A model generated the notes under the pieces. The model saw only the letters and a program-made list of their open reading frames with translations. It made no database searches and was not told where the DNA came from. Source: Rikenellaceae bacterium (GTDB taxonomy: Bacteria > Bacteroidota > Bacteroidia > Bacteroidales > Rikenellaceae). From it: a stretch of 64,000 nucleotides of DNA. The stretch covers positions 62,001 to 126,000 of the forward strand of contig WRDF01000001.1 in the NCBI GenBank assembly GCA_009783565.1, given 5' to 3'. Shown in pieces: positions 52,035-61,900 of this stretch (position 1 is its first letter; each line of letters starts with the position of its first letter). Both the position numbers and the translations under genes were made by a program.

Positions 52035-52067
52035 AAAGTGCGATGATTTTTCCGAACAAATGTACGA

Positions 52068-52101
52068 TAAAAAACAAGACGCACCTTTTCGGGGTGCGTC
52101 T
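52068..52101 (-). terminator. intrinsic terminator of SusCD operon 2
   Basis: On the minus strand GACGCACC-CCGAAA-GGTGCGTC followed by TTGTTTTTTATC. It closes the operon ending at 52126 and separates it from the ClbS-like gene. Confidence 0.85.
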
Positions 52102-52125
52102 CGAACAATTATTTACGATTATCTA

Positions 52126-53109
52126 CTATCGCCCAAGCAACAGTGTTTCAATCTTCTCACGTATATCTTCTTTCGCAGTGCCTACGGGCATATATCTTAC
52201 CGGCTCGCCTTCCATCGGTATGAACACCAGCAGCGGGATCGCAGTCACATTGAAAAACCCTGCGGCGATCTCCTTCTCTTCGTCCACATTGACCTTATAG
52301 AACCTGACGCGTCCTTTGTATTCTTCGGCCAATTCCGTTATTACGGGGCTGAGCCGAAGGCAGGGGCCACACCACGTAGCCCAGAAATCGATAACGACGG
52401 GCATATCTCCCTGAAATTTCCACTCGCTGTATCGCCTGAAATTAAACACATCACGCAGGAATGCCTCGCGGTCGAGATGAACGACCTTGCCATCCTCAGC
52501 AACAGGCTTATTTCCAGGCTGTTCCGCGGCTACCCTTTCCGGTCTTGCGAACGTCGCATAAGGTTCGAAAAATGTCTGTGCCCTTGTAAAATCGAGGGTC
52601 AGCACACCCACCCTCAACAACGAATCGAGCGACGCCGTGACCGTTTGCCCTCCGATGGAGACCGTCTGTCGGCCGGCCGTCGCACCCGATAACATCGTTG
52701 CACGGTTGCGCAGCGACATATAATCGGGCTTGAATGGCGACGATAGCGTTATAGTTCGCCCTTCTCTATCGATGGTCAGAATATGCCTGCGGAATACATC
52801 TGCGCCAAGCACGCCCGAAATCCCCGGCAGCTCCGGCTCGTCGAACGCCGCAACGGCAAGGCTCTGCACGAACAAGTTTTCTCCCACGCCCAGCCTTTCC
52901 AACGTGCCCGCCTGCTGTCCGAACATCGACGATGCCCGCGACGGGTCGAGAATGAACTCATGCGGCACGCCGCCGACCGTGACGGGCAAAATAATCCGTC
53001 CGTCACGGATATCGATATCGATTACTTCTTCGAACCTGCTGCTGCCCTGACCTGCGGCGTTCATTGCAAAAACGACACCCGCTACCAGTAATATTATCCT
53101 GCGCATCAT
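52126..53109 (-). CDS. retropepsin-like domain fused to thioredoxin (locus 2)
   Basis: A 327-residue exported fusion (signal MRRIILLVAGVVFAMNAAG). Residues about 25-190 look like two retropepsin/aspartyl-protease-type lobes: VGGVPHEFILDPSRASSMF and IGGQTVTASLDSLLRVGVLTLD occupy the DTG-motif positions. Asp55 and Asp162 remain, but both Thr-Gly pairs are lost (DPS, DSL), so protease activity is doubtful. Residues about 215-327 are a thioredoxin domain with WATWCGPC (Cys247, Cys250). The start overlaps the stop of the retropepsin gene (ATGA), so they are translated together. It is the last gene of the operon. The combination suggests a binding domain tethering a disulfide reductase. Confidence 0.82.
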   Translation of the reverse strand: MMRRIILLVAGVVFAMNAAGQGSSRFEEVIDIDIRDGRIILPVTVGGVPHEFILDPSRASSMFGQQAGTLERLGVGENLFVQSLAVAAFDEPELPGISGVLGADVFRRHILTIDREGRTITLSSPFKPDYMSLRNRATMLSGATAGRQTVSIGGQTVTASLDSLLRVGVLTLDFTRAQTFFEPYATFARPERVAAEQPGNKPVAEDGKVVHLDREAFLRDVFNFRRYSEWKFQGDMPVVIDFWATWCGPCLRLSPVITELAEEYKGRVRFYKVNVDEEKEIAAGFFNVTAIPLLVFIPMEGEPVRYMPVGTAKEDIREKIETLLLGR

Positions 53110-54290
53110 ATCTTTCTGATTATTACTTCACGTAAGCGCTCAGGCGCGTCGCCCACCATTATCGCAGCCGTGTCGCGACCTTCGAGCAGGATGAGAATAA
53201 CATCTTCGGCCGGCCTTTCCTGCGCAAGGTCCACCCCGTCGATGCTCCACACGCGGTCGCCGATGCTCAAATCGACGTCACCCACCGTCATCACGACCGT
53301 AAATACCCCGCGCCCGTCGTCCATGAACGGCAATATCCTCACGTTCCACGCCCTTGTCTCCATCGCCACATCCGTAGGCCCTTCCTCATACGGGAAGAAG
53401 TAGAAAAGTCCTCGCGGATAGTCCAGCATAACGATGCCGTGCTCAAATATTTCCTGTCCGAATATAGTGGCCGGATGCCGCCCGACCAGACTGCCGACGT
53501 TGTGAAGTTCATGGCCACCGGGCAACGTGATCACAGGCACGTTCACTTTATGGACAGTGTCTACAATAGCCCCTTCTATGCCGCCTACACCCACATACAG
53601 CAGACCGAATCCCGTCTCGCGCTTTTCCACGTTATCCTGCCGGGCAGCGCTCAGCTTTTCGAAATCGTCGGCGCTCAAAGCCAGAAAGCCCGACTTGCCC
53701 GTGTCGAACAATATGTCTGTCTTTTCGCTGCCGACCGAAACGGGCACGACGGCATGGAACGTGCTGCCCATATTCATCGGTGTCCCGGCATCGCGCGGGA
53801 TACCGGCCGGCCGGTAAGGATGCGAGATCATAAACCGGCGGTTACGACGGTCTATCGTAAGGCATACGCCGCTGAAAAAATCGCCGCCGACAGTTCCTAC
53901 CACACCGAGGTCGCGAAAGAACTGGTTATTCGGCACTACGAGGATTCTTCCCGGATTCCAGACCATCCATTTGCCTATCCTGAAATCTTTCGCCGCGCCG
54001 AGCCACGCTTGCGTTCTGGCATCGTTCACGTCCAGAATTGCCTGCGACTTAATCAGGTCTATGCCATAATGCTCGACATGCTCGGCCATAATTATGTTCT
54101 GGCCGCCCGTATCGAGGATAAACCGCGCGGGCTTACCGTCTATTCTCGCTTCGAAAACGAATTTATTCTGAATGATTTCGAACGGTATCGTGTCGTGAAC
54201 CATCTGTGTCTGGGCGTTCGCCGCACCTGCCATACCCACTGCGACGAGCACAACAGCCGCCGCAGACAGCCATATTCTTCGTATGTTCAT
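53106..54290 (-). CDS. two-lobed aspartyl-protease-like protein with PDZ-like C-terminus (locus 2)
   Basis: A 394-residue exported protein (signal MNIRRIWLSAAAVVLVAVGMA). Two retropepsin-like lobes each keep the catalytic motif: FILDTGGQNII with Asp60 and ILFDTGKSGFLAL with Asp196. The C-terminal about 80 residues (VFTVVMTVGDVDLSIGDRVWSIDGVDL) look like a PDZ-type binding domain. It may be a pepsin-like protease made by tandem retropepsin lobes, as known for some Bacteroidetes. It is the only hydrolase of the operon with intact catalytic residues by eye. It lies between the pseudo-subtilase and the thioredoxin fusion. Confidence 0.82.
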   Translation of the reverse strand: MNIRRIWLSAAAVVLVAVGMAGAANAQTQMVHDTIPFEIIQNKFVFEARIDGKPARFILDTGGQNIIMAEHVEHYGIDLIKSQAILDVNDARTQAWLGAAKDFRIGKWMVWNPGRILVVPNNQFFRDLGVVGTVGGDFFSGVCLTIDRRNRRFMISHPYRPAGIPRDAGTPMNMGSTFHAVVPVSVGSEKTDILFDTGKSGFLALSADDFEKLSAARQDNVEKRETGFGLLYVGVGGIEGAIVDTVHKVNVPVITLPGGHELHNVGSLVGRHPATIFGQEIFEHGIVMLDYPRGLFYFFPYEEGPTDVAMETRAWNVRILPFMDDGRGVFTVVMTVGDVDLSIGDRVWSIDGVDLAQERPAEDVILILLEGRDTAAIMVGDAPERLREVIIRKI

Positions 54291-54340
54291 AATGTAATAA
54301 CCTTAAATACCTCCTTATTTATTTTATGCGAATTAACTTT

Positions 54341-56044
54341 CTATTGCTGCCGACGCAATGACGCGGCAGCCTTGAACGCCCTTTCGGCATTGAGTATTCC
54401 GCCCGATGCCGACAGTTCCGAGAACAGGAAAAGGTCGGTGATAATACGTGGCGCTTGTCCTTCGGCATAGAAATAAAACTGTTTCTCGACTTCGGCATCT
54501 CCGCGCGGGGTCACGTTATCCATCAGCAACTTGCGCATCTGGGCAGGCGTAATCCAGGGATAATAATCTTTGATAAGCGCCGCCGTGCCCGTAACCACCG
54601 CAGCCGCGAATGCCGACCCCGACGCGAAGGCATATCTGCCGTCGGTATGTGAAGACAGTATTTCCACTCCGGGAGCAAAAATATCGAGCTGCGTAGCGCT
54701 GAAATTTGCCCACTTATACGAATTACCCAAGCTGTCCGATGCCGCAACCGTAATAACATTGGTCAACTCTCTGCCGTCTCGGGTATGGCGGCGCGGATAG
54801 AACGGCTGAATGTCCAAGTCATACGAATAGTCCATCATCGGTATCACGACCAGCACGCCTTTGCTCTCGGCATAGCGCAGAGCGTCGTCCACCCATTGCG
54901 AGTGGGGACGAGGATAAAGCGTATTCGTTTTCCCCAACTGTATGATCTGCGCACCGTTGTCGACCGCATACCGTATCGCCAGCGCTACATCCTTCGTATA
55001 TGATTCGTCGCGCTCGCCGGCATCCACGCGCAGAGTCATTATCCTCACGTTGTCGCTTATGCCTCTCATTCTGCCTCCGCGACGGTCCGCCCCGATAATC
55101 CCCGCCAGCATCGAACCGAACCCTGCATTCTCGGCCATCAGATTGGGACTACCGTAATCGCGATCGTCGAGGTCGTACGGGTCGTCGCCGATAAGTTCAC
55201 GGTCGCGCGGCGGCCCGATACGCAGCCCGCGCTGATACTCCCGCTCCTGAAATGGCATAAAAGTCATGTCCATATAGCGCAGCACATCATCCCAACTCTC
55301 GCTGCCGGTAATCGAGACCATCAGGTCCGCAAAGACAAAAAGCCTTTTTTCGAACGGTGTAACCTGCTCAGGGTTGCGGAACAAGGCACGGAAGTCCTGT
55401 ACGGTCAGTTGTCTGTCGGGGAATTGCTCTCTCATCCTGCGGTCGGCATCGCGCATAAGCCAAACGACGAGCCTGCTCAACGGCAAAGCCCTGTACAACT
55501 CGGCCGTCACCGACTCCGGCAGGACAGTATTGAAGAAATAGTCGAGCTCCTCTCTGTCTGCCGGAATCTCCAACTCGACGGGGGCTCCCGTCACCGGATC
55601 GACACCATAAGCCTTACCGTCGCCGGTAAGTATAACATAGTGGTCGTAACGGTCTCTGAGGCGGAAATACTCGCGGTCGCCCTCACGCGAGATCCTGTCG
55701 AGCGTCACCGTGTCATTGCCCAGAAAATTCCAACCGTGCATGTCTCTCCGTCCGCTCCGCCCTGCACGCGGATTCACCCATATCGCATTTTCAATCGCCT
55801 CGTGTTCCACGTCTATGCCATAGCCGATCAGGGCTACCGTAACAGGCCGGCGGCTTTGTCTCATCCCTCTTGCAGCGGCATGTGCGTTGTCTATCGCCGC
55901 GCCATAGACGCCCGTATCGTCCGGCGAGAGATGATGCCACCCGCCTTCGTACCGTTCTGCCGGCACATCATTGCATACCCGCCCCGTTCTGTTAGCGGCA
56001 CACGACAACAGGAATAAAGACACTATAAGAATTATCGCCCTCAT
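54341..56044 (-). CDS. subtilisin-fold (S8) lipoprotein lacking all catalytic residues
   Basis: A 567-residue lipoprotein (lipobox LLSC, Cys 15). It aligns by eye to Bacteroidetes S8 peptidases over the whole fold: VTVALIGYGIDVEHEAIENAIWVN, DMHGWNFLGND, AGFGSMLAGIIGADR, KDVALAIRYAVDNGAQIIQL, FSATQLDIFAPGVEILSS and ASGSAFAAAVVTGTAALIKDYYP. Each catalytic position is changed: the DSG/DTG Asp is Gly74, the HGTHVAG His is Phe309, the oxyanion Asn is Asp405, and the GTSMAAP Ser is Ala478. The fold looks complete, with no frameshift, so this is a pseudo-protease and probably a binding protein. It is in the SusCD operon 2, after the metallohydrolase-like lipoprotein. Confidence 0.9.
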   Translation of the reverse strand: MRAIILIVSLFLLSCAANRTGRVCNDVPAERYEGGWHHLSPDDTGVYGAAIDNAHAAARGMRQSRRPVTVALIGYGIDVEHEAIENAIWVNPRAGRSGRRDMHGWNFLGNDTVTLDRISREGDREYFRLRDRYDHYVILTGDGKAYGVDPVTGAPVELEIPADREELDYFFNTVLPESVTAELYRALPLSRLVVWLMRDADRRMREQFPDRQLTVQDFRALFRNPEQVTPFEKRLFVFADLMVSITGSESWDDVLRYMDMTFMPFQEREYQRGLRIGPPRDRELIGDDPYDLDDRDYGSPNLMAENAGFGSMLAGIIGADRRGGRMRGISDNVRIMTLRVDAGERDESYTKDVALAIRYAVDNGAQIIQLGKTNTLYPRPHSQWVDDALRYAESKGVLVVIPMMDYSYDLDIQPFYPRRHTRDGRELTNVITVAASDSLGNSYKWANFSATQLDIFAPGVEILSSHTDGRYAFASGSAFAAAVVTGTAALIKDYYPWITPAQMRKLLMDNVTPRGDAEVEKQFYFYAEGQAPRIITDLFLFSELSASGGILNAERAFKAAASLRRQQ

Positions 56045-56062
56045 AAAAATTCGCCTTTCGAT

Positions 56063-57154
56063 TTAAATTAAATTATAAATATATATCTCCGGGTTGGGCT
56101 GAGGGTTAAGGTTGTTAAGGAATCTTTCCGGCGATGTATCGACCGTCGAACCCTCGTATAGCTTAGCCCTTATCACATCGAAGTCTATGCCGTAGACATC
56201 CCTCATGTGATCGTTGAACTGTTCGAGCCGTTCGCGCGACCTGGGTGAGTCGTGCAACAGGTTGCCAGGCTCGAAAAGCCATCGCCAATTCTGGTCGAGA
56301 CACAGATATATAAAAAAGAAGGCCATTTCGTAATTCGATCTGTTCAGAGGCTGTACCGATGTGCCCGATGCTACGCTTTTGCTCGAAAACGACGTTTCTT
56401 TGCTCGTTGAAATCCTTCCGGTAATAAGACTTACCAACGGTATATGCCCCTGCCTTCCCCAAAACCATTCGTATCTGTCCGGGTTAGCCATAACGAAATT
56501 ATAAGATCGGACATCTCCGTCTCTGACGACATTACCGAACCACGCATCGGGCATGGTAACCATTCCCTCGTGAACAGCGTTTATGAAAATATCGAGCAGG
56601 ACCAGCGCCGGAAAACTCACCCTGCGGAAATCGTCCGATGCCCCGGTGACATGAAAATTAACGGTCATGCCGTCGAGCGCCTTGGTCGGATAAACCGCAT
56701 AATGAGTTACCTGCCCTGCACCTATATTGCGGCGAAGGTTGTTGGTCAGATACATGTAAGGATATGGTATCAGAGATGCCCGAACAATGTCTTGCGGCAG
56801 AAGCGACAGTACCTTTTGATCTATTACCGTCGCCGCTTCCAACAGTTGCTGCTCGTCCGTTATGAAGTTCCATTGATACGGGGACACCGTTCCGCCGGAG
56901 CTCGATGTCCATGCGCGGTCGATGTCCAATTGCGTGAAGTCCTTGTAAATCACCTTTACTCCGAATCTTTCGTAAATATCTACGAAGATCGCATCGGCAG
57001 GCGACATTCCCTGCGGGAAGTCGAATTTGTCGGCAGCCCCTCCCACATTGCTCGGAATGATCGCAGGCTCGCTATAACAACCGACGACTAAAAGAAAGGC
57101 CGACAGTACAAATAAATAACAACTTTTCATCTCGATTTTTTTTATACGTTTCAT
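56063..57154 (-). CDS. lipoprotein of the import-associated zinc-metallohydrolase type, without visible HExxH (locus 2)
   Basis: A 363-residue lipoprotein (lipobox VVGC, Cys 26). Its order after susD and its N-terminal FVDIYERFGVKVIYKDF style resemble the substrate-import-associated zinc metallohydrolase lipoproteins of SusCD loci. Those carry HExxH; here the best local match is VHEGMVTM, where the second His is absent, so metal catalysis is doubtful. The start at 57154 overlaps the susD stop (TAATG). A second in-frame ATG at 57130 gives a shorter, cleaner lipoprotein signal and could be the real start. Family assignment is moderate. Confidence 0.6.
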   Translation of the reverse strand: MKRIKKIEMKSCYLFVLSAFLLVVGCYSEPAIIPSNVGGAADKFDFPQGMSPADAIFVDIYERFGVKVIYKDFTQLDIDRAWTSSSGGTVSPYQWNFITDEQQLLEAATVIDQKVLSLLPQDIVRASLIPYPYMYLTNNLRRNIGAGQVTHYAVYPTKALDGMTVNFHVTGASDDFRRVSFPALVLLDIFINAVHEGMVTMPDAWFGNVVRDGDVRSYNFVMANPDRYEWFWGRQGHIPLVSLITGRISTSKETSFSSKSVASGTSVQPLNRSNYEMAFFFIYLCLDQNWRWLFEPGNLLHDSPRSRERLEQFNDHMRDVYGIDFDVIRAKLYEGSTVDTSPERFLNNLNPQPNPEIYIYNLI

Positions 57155-58887
57155 TATAACGGTCTGCGCGGCTGTCCGTTGTTATACATCGGGACTTGCG
57201 AAAGATCGGGGTTCGCTCCGAGGATCGTAGCAGGCATGGGGAGCGTATAACCGGGATCGTTATGTCCGAGTTCGAACTCCTGCCTGTCCCCGAACACAGT
57301 ATCGTACCACACACGCGTAATCTGCGGCTGTCCCCAGCGGCGCAGGTCGAACCAGCGCATCGCCTCGAATGCGAATTCGCGCCGCCTCTCGTCGCGCACC
57401 AACTGCACCGCATCGCCGGAAGTGTATGACGCCGGGACGTTACCACCCGCAAAACGCCCGTTCCATACGGTGTGGAGCGTTTGCAGCGCATCACCCGACT
57501 GTCCGAGCATCGCCTGCGCTTCGGCAAGCGTCAGATAGGCCTCCGTAAAGCGCAGGGTGCGTCCAAAAGCACGATTATCCGTAATCGGCAGGAATCTGTT
57601 CTGGTTCTGTATACTGGGTACACCGGTCTCGTTATTCGAGATTCGCAGTTTCCCGTAAGCGCGATACCTTACATTTGTCTGATTGAACGTATTTGTCGAA
57701 TAGTCCGGCTCGTCGAACAGGCTGCGTACAAAATAGGTGCGAAGACGCAAATCATCCGCGTGGAACGTGTTTATCAGGCTGGGCGATGCCAAGGTCATAA
57801 TCGCATAAGCATCGTTGTTTATCACATGTTGATTCCCGGGCCACATCTCCCTTGCAGTCAGAGAAGCGACATTGCTCGCCGCATCATATATCCAGATAAC
57901 ATCGCGGTTGTTGTAATTTGCAAAATCGGGATAGAAGAACTGTCTTCTACGCACGTCGGGATTCGCGGTCGTCGCGGCCTGCGGATCGACGTTGGTAATG
58001 CCTGCGGCTATCCACTGGTTAAGATTATTGACCGCAAACCTGTGCGACCAGTCGTTTATGAGCTTTTCGGCATAGAACGCGGCCTGCTCCCATTTTTCCA
58101 TGTACAGATAAGCACGCGACAGCAACAGCAGCGCCATAGGCATATTAGCCCTGAACTGCCTGAACTGCATCGTGGATTCGAGCTGCTCGAACAGCTCTAT
58201 GGCATAAAGCAGATCACTGACGATCAGATCATAGGCCTCGCCGACCGTGTTGCGTACCATCGGACGGTTCTCCCTGGCCCCGGTAGTGCGCAACGGCACG
58301 CCCGGCCCGTTCGGATCGACGTTATAGGGCACACCGTAAACATTGACCAGATGCAGATAGTACATCGCGCGCAGGGTATGGGCCTGTGCCTTGACGTAGT
58401 TTCTCATCCTCTCATCGTCGGCGGTCACTCTGTCCGCATAGTCGAGCGTCGAATTGACATACACCAGTCTATGATAGGAGACCGTATATATCTGATCGAA
58501 AATGGTATACCCTCTCGTCTGCATGTATGTCGAGTAGTTAGGCTGCCATGTATACATCGCATAAATGGCGGCGATATACCCCTGTTGATACCAATTCGGA
58601 CTGGGGCTGCCGGTCGGATCGATAAATCCACGGGTTTGGATGTCGTCGGAGAGAATATCCAGAAAACCGCATGTCGTGTTGGCATTATGGCTCAAATCTG
58701 CGCCAGGGATCGCCGAAAGAATAAGTTCGTTCAGCTGCTCTATGTTAGCGGGTATGTATTCGCTCGGCGATTTGGGTTCGAGAAAATCCTTGCACGAAAC
58801 ACACGCCAACCCCAGAAGAAGCAACGCATTTCTTCCGAGCGTGAACGCACGCTTTACCGAAAGTCTCGAAATATTTATATTAGTCAT
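57154..58887 (-). CDS. SusD/RagB-type outer-membrane binding lipoprotein (locus 2)
   Basis: A 577-residue SusD-like lipoprotein (signal ending LLGLACVSC, Cys 32). N-terminal CKDFLEPKSPSEYIPANIEQLNELI, middle YVKAQAHTLRAMYYLHLVNVYGVPY and C-terminal RFTEAYLTLAEAQAMLGQSGDALQTLHTVW are typical. FAFEAMRWFDLRRWGQP near the end is the common SusD/RagB motif. It lies 21 nt after susC and overlaps the next gene by one base. Without carbohydrate enzymes nearby, peptide or protein cargo is more likely than sugar. Confidence 0.95.
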   Translation of the reverse strand: MTNINISRLSVKRAFTLGRNALLLLGLACVSCKDFLEPKSPSEYIPANIEQLNELILSAIPGADLSHNANTTCGFLDILSDDIQTRGFIDPTGSPSPNWYQQGYIAAIYAMYTWQPNYSTYMQTRGYTIFDQIYTVSYHRLVYVNSTLDYADRVTADDERMRNYVKAQAHTLRAMYYLHLVNVYGVPYNVDPNGPGVPLRTTGARENRPMVRNTVGEAYDLIVSDLLYAIELFEQLESTMQFRQFRANMPMALLLLSRAYLYMEKWEQAAFYAEKLINDWSHRFAVNNLNQWIAAGITNVDPQAATTANPDVRRRQFFYPDFANYNNRDVIWIYDAASNVASLTAREMWPGNQHVINNDAYAIMTLASPSLINTFHADDLRLRTYFVRSLFDEPDYSTNTFNQTNVRYRAYGKLRISNNETGVPSIQNQNRFLPITDNRAFGRTLRFTEAYLTLAEAQAMLGQSGDALQTLHTVWNGRFAGGNVPASYTSGDAVQLVRDERRREFAFEAMRWFDLRRWGQPQITRVWYDTVFGDRQEFELGHNDPGYTLPMPATILGANPDLSQVPMYNNGQPRRPL

Positions 58888-58908
58888 GATATCTGTCTGT
58901 TAAAATTT

Positions 58909-61900
58909 TTAGAATCCGAAGTTCACCCCGAAAGAGAACGAGCGCGGCATCTTTCTGTCGCCGCCCAGATCGGGATCCATGCCTCCCCATCTGGAATCCG
59001 CTATAAGGAAAACGTTGTTCACGGAAGCCGATATATTTACGGTACGCAGGTTCGCCCGTTGCATGAACGAGGAAAACAGGCCCCTCTCTTTGCTCAAAGC
59101 ATATGTAATGCTGATGTTGCGGCATCTTAACGATGAAAGCGACGCTATCCGTGCATCCGATAGCGACCACATGCGGTATCTGTCCACGACCATATCGTCG
59201 GGGGTCGTCAGCAGAAGCGGATTCGCATTTTCGTTGGGCACTATATACAAGCCCGGAATACTGGATTCCGTGTTATTTTTCGTCCATCGTTTGACCAGCT
59301 CTTTATTCAGGTTTCTGTCCGGTTCGGGCATACGTCCGTTGATAAACGTAGAATAGGGATTGAAAAGGAAGGTCTTGCCGCCAAGTATCCCGACGAACTG
59401 CGAATTCATCGAAAAGTTCTTATACGATACGCGAAGGTTCATACCGCTGGTAATGTCCGAAATACGCGTCCCCGCATATACAAGCCATTCCGTTGGGATC
59501 ATATCCGTTCCGAGAGCGTATGGCTGGCCGGTTATATGATTGAAGGTCGGGATTCCGTATTCGGGATGGGGTCCCGCATAAGAATAAGCCCAGAACGCTC
59601 CCAAAGGCTTACCGGGAACGATCACCCTGTTCATCCCGCCTGCAACATATGAGGTAGTATTCATCGAAGTGGCATCGGGGGTATCTTCTCTCACTATCCT
59701 GCTCCAATTCTTGGAGAAGTTTGCGCCGAACCCTATTCTCCACGATTCCGTTCGCAGCGGTGTAGCGCTAAGCGTGAATTCCATACCGGTATTGCGTATG
59801 AACGTTCCGGTGAGTATACTCTGGAATCCTCCGTTTTCAGGCGTATCGGTAAACACACGTCCCACATTCGACAAGCGGGTGTAGCCATCTATAACGAGCG
59901 TCAGGCCGTTGTTGAAAAGCCCGAGGTCTAGGCCGAAGTTCCAGTTTTCCGTGCGCTCCCACGTCATCCACGGATTTGCGATACGGGAGATCGAAGAGAT
60001 CGGTTCTTCGAATATCGGATGGACCGGGTCGTAACGCAATACCATTTCGGCGGTCTGCGTACTGGATATATTACCCTGTGTGCCGTATGTCAGGCGAATA
60101 TCGGCCGCGCTGATAAAGCCGCGCACCGCATCGAAAAATCCTTCCTGCGACATTTTCCACGAAGCACCCACCGACCATGCCGGATTGAAGCGTCTGTTGA
60201 CATTCTGACCGAACGCATTCGACCAGTCATTACGGAAGTTGGCATTTATCACATACTTATTCCGCAACGAATAAGCGCCTATCATCACGAAGGAAGCTTT
60301 ATTATCCGTGAAATTCGTCGAACGCCAGAAACCTTTTTGCAGTTGCAGGAACGTCTCGAAATAGTCCGACGGGGCATTATTGCCTATGGGACGCATGTCC
60401 GACGGAGGCGTCGGGTTGGCGATGCGCTCGCCTCGATTTTTGTCATAGCCGAATACGGTGTTGTACTTCGAGTTGCGATACATCGAGCTGATCTCCCACA
60501 TGGCCATCATCGTCACGCGATGTATATCGTTGAACGTACGCAGGTAGTTAAGCTGATTGCGCAGATTATACGATCTGGCATACGTTTGGTCGGTGATCAA
60601 TACGCCTCCGTTTTTAAGTATTGCGGCAGCGCGTATATCGGGGTCGGTCGCCTCAGGCGATCCCGTATGATAACCGCGATATCCACTGATCACGTGAAAA
60701 GAGTTTTCGCCCAGCCACGTCTCGCTCATACGCGCGTTGGAGGTATATCCGCCCACTACCTGCCACATCAGGTCGGGCAGGAGCTTCCACTTAAAGTCTA
60801 TCGAGGCTTGCATGACAGGAGTTTCAACACGCGACGACGCATTCCTGCGGTCGTCGATTATGTTATACGGCAAGCCGAATGTCTGAGTATCGACATTATA
60901 CTTGTAGCTGTCTCTTATTTGATAGTAAGCCAGCGTTCCGTCCTGGTTGTATGCCGGTATTGCGCGGCTGGTGGTCGTGGCATAGCCTATGGGGTCGATG
61001 CCCGCGCCTGCAAATCCATTATTGCGCGTCAAACTGCCCATGATCTGTACGTCAACGCGAATTTTCGACGACAGTTCTACACCCGAAGCAAGGCGACCCG
61101 TAAAACGCTCGCTGTCGTTGCCTATCTCCGTCGCATTATTTCGGGAATATGATATCGAGGTCATGTATGTCGATTTCGACGTGCCGCCCGAAGCATTCAG
61201 GTTGAAGTTCTGCACCGTGCTCGGCCGCGTAAGCAAATCGAACCAGTCGGTATTTACGGTTTCGAGATAGTTATACTGACGAATGAACTGCTCTTCGGTT
61301 ATCCTTCCTCTCAGGAACATATTATACATTCCCTCATAGGTGTACATCTGATCGAAAGGTACATTGCGGTAGAATACTCCGGCCTCGAACGCCTCTTTCG
61401 AGAAATTGATCCGTTCCTGCGAATTCATCAGGTTGTAAAGGCCATAGTTGAGCCTTTGTCCGACGGAGACGTTATAATCCGCCCGCAACGAGAGACGGTC
61501 GGCCGTTCCTCTTTTCGTCGTGACGACGATCACCCCGTTCGATGCCCTCGATCCGTAGATTGCCGTAGCCGAGGCGTCTTTCAATATCGTGATGGTTTCT
61601 ATGTCCATCGGATTGAGCCACGAGATCGCGCTGCCGATAATATCGTTCATCTCGGTGCCCGAAGCGCTAACCCAATTATCCCACACACCTGACGACAACT
61701 GCACATCCGGTTGAATGATACCGTCCACCACCCACAGCGGCGAATTGCCGCCCAACAGCGTCGATTGCCCGCGGATAGTGATCTGCGCCGCAGCGCCGGC
61801 GCGCATCGGCGAAGTTACCATCACTCCTGCAGCCACACCCTGCAACATATCGTCTATCGAAGTCAGATGCGGCAGTATGATATCGTCCGCCTTAATCGTC

